DNA of 64,000 bases from Sphingomonas sp. H160509 (GTDB lineage Bacteria > Pseudomonadota > Alphaproteobacteria > Sphingomonadales > Sphingomonadaceae): the NCBI RefSeq assembly GCF_024124765.2, contig NZ_JAMXSR020000002.1, forward strand, positions 2,934,001-2,998,000, given 5' to 3'. The stretch's first letter is position 1. Every line of letters begins with the position of its first letter. The notes beneath the pieces were generated by a model. The model ran no database searches and had not been told where the DNA came from. It worked only from the letters and a program-made list of their open reading frames with translations. Shown one piece after another: positions 57,683 through 64,000 of this stretch. The translations under genes were made by a program, and so were the position numbers.

Positions 57683-58618
57683 ATGCCGACAGGATTGGTC
57701 GCACTACTCGACGACATTGCCGGGATCACCAAGCTCGCCGCCGCGAGCCTCGACGATATCGCCGCGACCACCGGCAAGGCGGGCAGCAAGGCGATCGGCG
57801 TGGTGGTCGACGATGCCGCCGTCACGCCGCGCTACATGGTCGGGTTCGAGCCCAAGCGCGAACTGCCGATGATCGGGAAGATCGCGCTGGGATCGTTCCG
57901 CAACAAACTGGTCTTCATCCTGCCCGCAGCGCTCGCGTTGAGCGCGTTCGCGCCGTGGCTGCTGACGCCGCTGCTGATGATCGGCGGCACCTATCTGTGC
58001 TTCGAGGGCGCGGAGAAGATCCTCGAGGCGTTCGGCGGCGGCCATGCCGAGGAGGTCGTCGCCGAGCCGGTCGACGCAGCGACGCTTGAGGCACAGAAGG
58101 TCTCGGGCGCGATCCGTACCGACTTCATCCTGTCCGCCGAGATCATGGTGATCGCGCTGTCGGACGTCGCGACCAAACCGATCTGGGAGCAGGCGATCGT
58201 GCTGGCGCTGGTCGGCATCGTCATCACGATCGGCGTCTACGGCGTGGTCGCGCTGATCGTGAAGATGGACGATATCGGGCTGCATCTTGCGCAGCGCAGC
58301 AGCGCGGTGGTGCAGGCGATCGGCCGTGGGCTGGTGAAGGGCATGCCGATCGTGATGTCGGCGCTGTCGGTGATCGGGACGGCGGCGATGGTCTGGGTCG
58401 GGGGGCAGATCATCGTTCACGGGATCGAGGAGTTCGGGTTCACCGCTTTGCCGCACTGGATCCACGACACAGCGGAGGCGGCTTCGCATGCGGTGCCGTT
58501 TGCCAAGGGCGCGGTGAACTGGGTGATGAACGCGTTCTTCTCGGGGATCGTCGGGTTGATTCTGGGCGGCGCGATCGCGCTGGGGCTCCATGCGGTGAAG
58601 AAGCCGAAGACACACTGA
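57683..58618 (+). CDS. DUF808 family membrane protein
   Basis: The 311-residue protein begins MPTGLVALLDDIAGITKLAA and has the DUF808 pattern: DDAAVTPRYMVGFEPKRELP, RTDFILSAEIMVIALSDVAT and several membrane helices (about five). The family, once called MutK-like, has no firmly established function. It is probably a transporter or channel. AAGGA lies upstream of the ATG at 57683. Confidence 0.88.
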   Translation: MPTGLVALLDDIAGITKLAAASLDDIAATTGKAGSKAIGVVVDDAAVTPRYMVGFEPKRELPMIGKIALGSFRNKLVFILPAALALSAFAPWLLTPLLMIGGTYLCFEGAEKILEAFGGGHAEEVVAEPVDAATLEAQKVSGAIRTDFILSAEIMVIALSDVATKPIWEQAIVLALVGIVITIGVYGVVALIVKMDDIGLHLAQRSSAVVQAIGRGLVKGMPIVMSALSVIGTAAMVWVGGQIIVHGIEEFGFTALPHWIHDTAEAASHAVPFAKGAVNWVMNAFFSGIVGLILGGAIALGLHAVKKPKTH

Positions 58619-58647
58619 CCAACAGGCGTTCCCGGCCCTTCCTTGGC

Positions 58648-58695
58648 CTCCCGCGAAGGCGGGAGCCCAGTCTGGGTCCCCGCCTTCGCGGGGAA
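58648..58695. repeat. Short palindromic repeat (family D)
   Basis: TCCCGCGAAGGCGGGAGCCC and GGGTCCCCGCCTTCGCGGGG arms around AGTCT. It lies just after the DUF808 stop and may act as a terminator. Confidence 0.75.
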
Positions 58696-58726
58696 ACATG
58701 TCGTGGTCTGTTGAGAGGCTCTACGA

Positions 58727-58831
58727 CCAGCCCCCCGGCGAAGGCCGGGGCCCAGTTGGGGAACGTGATTAACTGAGAGTGCGCTCCGTTACTCTGACCT
58801 TTCCAACTGGGCCCCGGCCTCCGCCGGGGGC
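58727..58831. repeat. Palindromic intergenic repeat, family A copy 4
   Basis: CCCCCCGGCGAAGGCCGGGG and GGCCCCGGCCTCCGCCGGGG arms. The spacer contains TTAACTGAGAGTGCGCTCCG and matches that of copy 2. With family D it fills the 234-bp gap between two convergent genes. Confidence 0.85.
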
Positions 58832-58852
58832 TTGTGGGGGTAGGAGGCGCCC

Positions 58853-60885
58853 CTACTTAGCCGTCCATTTCCCCATCCAGCCCAGCACTTCCCCATACCA
58901 TTGCCGCGAGTTCTTCGGCTTCAGCACCCAATGGTTCTCCCCCGGGTTCACCAGCAACCGCGACGGGATCCCACGCCGCTGCAACGCCGTGAACGTCGCC
59001 AGCCCCTGCGTGTACGGAATCCGGAAGTCCTTCTCGCCGGTGATCACCAGCATCGGCGTCTTCCACTTGGCCACGTAATTGACCGGGTTCCATTTCTCGA
59101 ACGCCTGCGGGTCCTCGTAATAGGCTTTCCCGCCATGCTCCCATTCGTCGAACCAGAGTTCTTCCGTCTCGTAGGCCATCGCGCGCGCGTCGAACACGCC
59201 GTCATGCTGCACGATGCACTTGAAGCGATCGGGCCACTGCCCCTCGATCCAGTTCATCATGTAGCCGCCGTACGACGCACCGAGCGCGCACGCATTGTCC
59301 GCATCCAGCCATGCGAACTTGTCGGTCGCGGCAGCCAGCCCCTTCTTCAGATCATCGAGCGGCCACCCGCCCCAGTTGTTGCTGATCGCGTCGGTGAAGC
59401 CCCTGTCCGTACCCGGTCGACCCATGGAAATCGACCGCGACCAGACCATAGCCAGCGCCTGCGAACACGGCGGGGTTCCAGCGATACGACCAGCTGTTGT
59501 TGCTCGATCCCTGCGGCCCGCCATGGACCATGTACGCGATCGGGACCTTCCCGTTCGCCCCATAGGGCTTCACCGCATAGCCCCAGACGGTGTCGGCGTT
59601 CGCGCCCTTAAAGTTGAACCGCGTGACCGTCGGCATGTCGATCCCGGCAAGCTTCGTCGCGTTGACCTGCGTCAGGCGCTGCGGTGAGCCAGTGCCCACA
59701 CGAAAGAAATCGGCGGGTGCGGTGAGGCTGTCGATCGCCACCACAGGCCCCCGCGGCGTGATCGCGACCGCGCTGACGTGCCCCTCCTGCGTCAGCCGCG
59801 TGACCGCACCGCTCGTCGCATCGACGCGGAACAGCGGCGTCTCCTGCGTGTCGTCCGCCGTCACGTAGAGCGACTTCGAGTCCGGCGCCCACGCGATCGA
59901 ACCGACCGACCGGTCCCAGCGCTCGGTCAGCGACACCGTCTTGCCGCTGGCGATGTCGCGCAGCGTCAGCACCTGGCGATCCGCCTCGAACCCCGGCCGG
60001 CGCATCGCGAAATAGGCGAGGGTGCGACCGTCGGGCGATACCGTCGGAAGGTTGTCGGTCGCCTTGTTCCCCGCGGTCAGGTTGACCGGTGCCGCCGAGC
60101 CGTCCGCGGGCACCGAGAAGATGTCGAGATTGGTCGACAGCGCCTCGATCCGGCCGGCTTCGCGCAGCGCAAAATAGACGGTGCGGCCGTCCGGGCTCCA
60201 CGAGATTTCCTCGCCGCCGCCATTCGGCTTCGATGGCGTATCGCCAACCAACGCGCCGACCAGTGGAACGCCGTTCCCGGTCGCACCTGCGGCGGTCAGC
60301 GGCAACACGAACAGCTGCGAGCGCGTGCCGTCCGCCCACGTATCCCAATGCCGCACGAACAGCTGGTCGTACGTCCGCCCGGCGCCCGCGTTCGGATCCT
60401 TCTTCACCATCGCCGGCTCGAGGCTCGGCGCGCCCGGCTTGCGATCCGCCCAGACGAGCAACTTGTCGCCGGTTGGCGCGACCTTGAAGCCACTGAACCC
60501 ACCCTTGAAGCTCGTCAGCTTGCGCGGCGTGCCGCCCGTTACCGGCACCGACCAGACCGCATCCTCGCCGCCCTTGTCCGATGTAAAATACACGGTCGAA
60601 CCGACGATCTGCGGGTCGTTCTCGTTGACCTGCGGATCGGCGAGCAGTTTCACCGGCGCCGCGCCCGGCGTGGTCAGGTCGAGTCGCCAGAGATCGTAGC
60701 GCCCCCTTGTCCGCGGCCAGATCGGTCTCGCGCTGTGCCCAGACGAGCCAATGCCCGTCCTGCGACGCGGTCGGCGCACCGACGCGGCTGAGCATCGTCA
60801 CGTCGTCGATGGTGAGTTGCCGGGCGGCGGCGGGGGCACTCGCAAAGGCGAGCACGGCGAGGCTGGCGGAGAGCATGATCTTCAT
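58853..60885 (-). CDS. Exported S9-family prolyl-oligopeptidase-like peptidase, two frameshifts
   Basis: The repaired 676-residue enzyme has a signal peptide (MKIMLSASLAVLAFASAPAA), a beta-propeller (WD-like WSPDGRTVYFA repeats) and a C-terminal hydrolase domain. The catalytic Ser is in GASYGGYMMNW, the Asp in GEKDFRIPYTQG and the His in NPGENHW. Extra G bases near 60707 and 59404 break the frame. It is likely a periplasmic dipeptidyl/acylaminoacyl-type peptidase. No adjacent peptide transporter is seen. Confidence 0.88.
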
Positions 60886-61010
60886 GGTGTGCTTGATAGG
60901 ACGCTTGCGAGATCGCGCGCAATCACCTCGATCGCTTGCGTGAAAGCACCGGTTCAGATCATGGCGGTATGACGCCTCGGAAGACCCGCGCGCCCAGGAT
61001 TTCGTCGTTC

Positions 61011-62288
61011 ATGTTCACTATATCTGTTCGGTGGTTTCTGGCGGCGACGTTGCTCGCACTCGGGGCGGGGCCGGTATCGGCGGCGCAGGTGCAACTGCCG
61101 GTCGACGCGCTGATGCAGGATGCGGGAGAGTATGCGACCCGGTTCGGCGTGCCGTTCGACGAGGCGCTGCGGCGGATGCGCGCGCAGGGCGCCACCGTGC
61201 CGGCAACCGACGCGCTGCGTGAAACCTACAAGGATCGCTGGGCCGGCGTCGCGATCGAGCACCAGCCCAATTACCGCATCGTCGTGCTGCTGACCGGCAC
61301 CGATCCGGTCGCGGATCAGTCGGTGATGGCGGGCGGGATGGTCGTGCCGATCGTCTTTCGGACCGGCGCACCTGCGACGCGCGAGGCGGTGCTCGCCGCG
61401 ATCACGGCGTATCAGGCGAAGATACGCGAGTCCCTCCCACACCCGCCCGGACTTGGAGTCGATCAGCGAACCGGCGAACTCGTCGTGATGATCGCATCGG
61501 GTGATGCCGATCTCGACCGCGATGGCGCGCTGCGCGCCCGGATCGCGACGATGACCGGCGTTCCGGTGCGGATCGAAGCCGTTGATAAGCCGCCAGTGAA
61601 CATGGCGCAGGACCTGGTCGTTCCCGTCCCCACGCTCATACCCGCCCCGATCGACAGCGGCGCGATCGAAGGTGGCGGGCGCGTCGTCGGGACGGTCGAC
61701 GGCAAGCGCTACGCCTGCACGACCGGCTTCGTCGTGTCCGACGGGCTGCGCAATGGCGTGGTCACCGCGGCGCATTGCCCGGACGCGCTATCCTATGTCG
61801 GCAAGCGCCCTTCGGACGGCAGTCGCGAGGAATGGCCGCTGGCGTTCGTCGGGCAATGGGGCTGGGGGTATCAGGACGTACAGGTCAACGTCGCGACCGC
61901 ACCTGACGTCGGCTACGCACCTTTGTTCTACGCGGATACCGCCAAGACGCTCGCGCGGCCCGTCGCGACGTGGCGCTACCGCACGAGCACGCGCGCCGGC
62001 GACTTCGTGTGCCATCGCGGCGAGCGTACCGGCTATAGCTGTGCAGTGATCGCGATGGTCGATTTCGCGCCGGCGGGCGATCTGTGCGGCGGCGCGTGCC
62101 TGCCGACCTGGGTCGCGGTCGAGGGGCCGACGTGCAAGGCCGGCGACAGCGGCGCGCCGGTGTTCGAAGGCAGCACCGCGCTGGGCCTCGTCAAAGGCGG
62201 CACCTACCGCCGCGACGGGACGTGCCTCTTCTACTACTATATGTCGACCGACTACCTGCCGCAGGGCTGGACGCTGTTGCATCAGTAA
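61011..62288 (+). CDS. Secreted trypsin-like serine protease (S1 family)
   Basis: The 425-residue protein has a signal peptide from MFTISVRWFLAATLLALG and an N-terminal domain of about 190 residues that may act as a propeptide. The chymotrypsin-fold domain carries His in VTAAHCPDALSY and Ser in KAGDSGAPVFEG. Asp is expected in YQDVQVNVA. Several Cys pairs (CTTGF, AAHC, FVCHRGERTGYSC, CGGACLP) suggest disulfides. It resembles streptogrisin-type secreted proteases with a prodomain. The start 61011 is chosen for the signal peptide; an earlier in-frame Met at 60969 exists. Confidence 0.82.
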   Translation: MFTISVRWFLAATLLALGAGPVSAAQVQLPVDALMQDAGEYATRFGVPFDEALRRMRAQGATVPATDALRETYKDRWAGVAIEHQPNYRIVVLLTGTDPVADQSVMAGGMVVPIVFRTGAPATREAVLAAITAYQAKIRESLPHPPGLGVDQRTGELVVMIASGDADLDRDGALRARIATMTGVPVRIEAVDKPPVNMAQDLVVPVPTLIPAPIDSGAIEGGGRVVGTVDGKRYACTTGFVVSDGLRNGVVTAAHCPDALSYVGKRPSDGSREEWPLAFVGQWGWGYQDVQVNVATAPDVGYAPLFYADTAKTLARPVATWRYRTSTRAGDFVCHRGERTGYSCAVIAMVDFAPAGDLCGGACLPTWVAVEGPTCKAGDSGAPVFEGSTALGLVKGGTYRRDGTCLFYYYMSTDYLPQGWTLLHQ

Positions 62289-62396
62289 CACGGTGCCGGG
62301 CGCGCTGATTGTGTCTCCCCCGCCAAGCGCTGTACGTCCCGCCGGGAACACGGTGCCGCCGAGCGCCGATCGGCGGCCTATCGACACGGGCATGAC

Positions 62397-62909
62397 ATGG
62401 ACTCCTCGGGCCTTGAGGCCGTTTTTCTAGCAAACCGCGATACGCTGCTGCGGTTCATCCGCTCGCTCGGCGCGGGCGATGCGGAGGATCTGCTGCAAGA
62501 GCTGTGGGTGCGGATCCAGACCGCCCCGACCGGGCCGATCGCGTCGCCGCTGTCGTATCTGTACCGGATGGCGAACAACCTGATGCTCGATCGCCACCGC
62601 GCGGTGCGGCAGGCGGAGAAGCGCGATCGCGAATGGACCGAGGCGACGGGGGGACCGTCGCTCGACCGATCCGAGGAGCCATCCGCCGAACGCGTCGTGA
62701 TCGCGCGCGAGCAGGCGGCACTGGCGGAGTCGGCGTTGCAGTCGGTCGGCGACCGGGCGGCGCGGATATTCCGACGTCACCGGATCGACGGCATCGAGCA
62801 GCGCGTGGTCGCGGCGGAGTTCGGGGTGAGCCTCAGTACCGTAGAGGGCGACTTGCGGAAGGCCTATCGCGCGATGATCGATGCGAAGCGACGTTACGAT
62901 GAGGCTTGA
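62397..62909 (+). CDS. ECF-type RNA polymerase sigma factor (FecI-like)
   Basis: The 170-residue sigma factor has regions 2 (LLRFIRSLGAGDAEDLLQEL, LSYLYRMANNLMLDRHRA) and 4 (VSLSTVEGDLRKAYRAM). It belongs to the FecI/iron-starvation group typically encoded before a FecR regulator and a TonB receptor with an STN domain. It would be released when a substrate binds the receptor. It is first in the operon with fecR 33 bp downstream. Confidence 0.9.
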   Translation: MDSSGLEAVFLANRDTLLRFIRSLGAGDAEDLLQELWVRIQTAPTGPIASPLSYLYRMANNLMLDRHRAVRQAEKRDREWTEATGGPSLDRSEEPSAERVVIAREQAALAESALQSVGDRAARIFRRHRIDGIEQRVVAAEFGVSLSTVEGDLRKAYRAMIDAKRRYDEA

Positions 62910-62942
62910 TCGCAACGTCTCCGTCTTCGGCTATAGGAGGCC

Positions 62943-63867
62943 ATGATGGCGGAGCATGACGATATCGAAGCGCGCGCGCTGGACTGGGTCGTCCGGACGG
63001 GTAGCGATGCGTTCGACGACTGGCCGGCGTTCCACGCCTGGCTGGAGGCGGACCCGCGTCACGCAGTGGCCTATCATGCGATGTCGATGGATATCGAGGG
63101 AGATGGCGGCGACGGTGCCGCCCGTGCAGGCCGCACCGATCGCGATGCAGCCTCCGCGGAGGCGCTGGCCGGTCTGGGCCGGTGGAGCGATCGCCGCGTC
63201 GCTCGCGCTGTTCGTCGGGTATGAGGCGACTGAGACGAGATCGTACCCTTATGCGGTCGAGACGGCGGCGGGGGGCGATGCGGACGGTTCGGCTCGCCGA
63301 TGGCAGCACGATCGCGATGGGTGGTGCGACGCGCCTGATGCTCGACCACGACGACCCGCGGGTCGCGACGCTCGAGCGCGGCGAGGCGATGTTCGTGGTC
63401 CGGCACGACGACAGCGATCCGTTCGAGGTGAGCGTCGGCGGCGCGCGGCTGGTCGATGTCGGCACCGCGTTCGACGTGAAGCACGCGCGGGGCGAGACGC
63501 GCGTCGCCGTGTCGGAAGGCGCGGTCGACTATAATCCGGGCCGCGACGGCATCCGGCTCGTGAAGGGGGCAGGGGGCTGGTCGTGCGCGACGGCAAGGCG
63601 ACCGTGACCGCGGTCGATGTCGCCAGCGTCGGATCGTGGCGCGACAGCGTGCTGGCGTATGAGGGCGCAACGCTGGCGGAGGTCGCGGACGACCTGTCGC
63701 GCGCGCTCGGCGTCGACCTGCGCGCCGATCCGGGCGTCGCGAAACGCGCGTTTAGCGGCAGCATCGCGACGGCCAAGCTGTCCGGCGATCCCCGCCTTGC
63801 CGCGCCGCTGCTCGGTGTCGCGATCCGCAAGCGTGGCGGTCACTGGGTGATGTCCTCGCGCTCGTGA
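62943..63867 (+). CDS. FecR-family anti-sigma/signal-transducing protein, four extra bases
   Basis: The repaired 306-residue protein has a cytosolic DUF4880 domain (ARALDWVVRTGSDAFDDWPA, FHAWLEADPRHAVAYH), a membrane helix (WPVWAGGAIAASLALFVGY) and a periplasmic FecR domain (VRLADGSTIAMGGATRLMLD, VSVGGARLVDVGTAFDVKHA) with a C-terminal STN-like part (YEGATLAEVADDLSRALGVD). Extra G bases lie near 63110, 63270, 63568 and 63575. It transmits the receptor state to the sigma factor. The stop overlaps the receptor start. Confidence 0.85.
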
Positions 63868-64000
63868 GGATGCGCGGATGTCTGGTCGTCGCGGCACTCG
63901 CCGTCGCCGCTCCTGCGCAGGCGGGGCAGGGGGCGGTCGACTTGCCGGCGGGGCGTCTTGGGGATGCGGTGCTGGCGCTCGGGCGGCAGTCGGGGACAAG
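63864..64000 (+). CDS. TonB-dependent receptor with STN domain, 5' part only (cut by window end)
   Basis: The start is GTG 63864 or ATG 63870, overlapping the fecR stop. It encodes a signal peptide (MRGCLVVAALAVAAPAQA) and the beginning of an STN (secretin/TonB N-terminal) domain: VDLPAGRLGDAVLALGRQSG. With the sigma/FecR pair it forms a cell-surface signalling system. Which substrate it recognises cannot be told from this fragment. Confidence 0.8.
   Translation, partial: MRMRGCLVVAALAVAAPAQAGQGAVDLPAGRLGDAVLALGRQSGT

Overview
The window is high-GC alphaproteobacterial DNA, most likely from Sphingomonas or a close relative. The evidence is the sphingomonad-style proteins (Coq4-like protein, IalB-like protein, DUF2254, DUF3325/DUF3649 iron cluster, FecI/FecR/STN-receptor module, short MSIRF-type membrane peptide), the codon usage, and many palindromic intergenic repeats of the GGCGAAGGCCGGGGCCC type. 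There are no rRNA or tRNA genes and no CRISPR array that I can see.

Layout. 1-5.5 kb: end of an osmoprotectant ABC transporter, a TauE/SafE permease, rlmN, an IalB-like protein and a phosphoglycerate-mutase-like phosphatase. 5.6-14.5 kb: an outer-membrane protein, then the replication genes dnaN, recF and gyrB, interleaved with a VapBC-type toxin-antitoxin pair, a Coq4-like protein and an EF-hand/OmpA protein. 14.6-18 kb: a polysaccharide deacetylase followed by decayed genes (a rhodopsin piece, a Blh carotene-dioxygenase piece, an AI-2E transporter piece, dps with an internal amber codon) around an intact DUF2254 gene. 18-28.3 kb: an oxidative-stress and sulfur-redox island (sulfite-oxidase-like enzyme plus flavin reductase, IS5 element, HbpS-like and thioredoxin-like proteins, and an apparent operon msrB-msrA-gst-corA-two unknowns-ridA-DUF2218) with a LysR and a MarR regulator. 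28.3-35 kb: alkB, a DsbA-like protein, small proteins, a diguanylate cyclase, a peroxiredoxin and an inositol-monophosphatase-family enzyme. 35-45.5 kb: AsmA-like protein, rpmI-rplT, GIY-YIG protein, pheS-pheT, aldose epimerase, prfC. 46-51 kb: two exported hydrolases and a DUF3325/PepSY/DUF3649 operon divergent from a siderophore receptor. 53-58.6 kb: bacteriophytochrome kinase, SBF-like transporter, adenosine deaminase, DUF808 protein. 58.8-64 kb: S9 peptidase, secreted trypsin-like protease, and a FecI sigma / FecR / STN-receptor module cut by the window end.

The most notable find is a 30-bp composite promoter motif, a 13-bp dyad (consensus TATGGAAACTATA), exactly 9 bp, then TATTGGAT. It lies upstream of four separate transcription units in the 18-26.6 kb island: dps, sulfite oxidase/reductase, HbpS/thioredoxin, and the msrB operon. 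A LysR regulator is encoded next to the last of these. A second palindrome, TATGC-N5-GCATA, occurs upstream of both the LysR and the MarR gene. Together they suggest a small regulatory circuit for redox or oxidised-methionine stress.

A caveat affects the whole annotation. About twenty genes, including essential ones (dnaN, pheS, pheT), contain single-base indels, mostly an extra G or C in a G/C run. Removing them restores full-length families with lengths divisible by three, so most of these 'frameshifts' look like sequencing or assembly errors. I annotate such genes over their full repaired span and name the positions.
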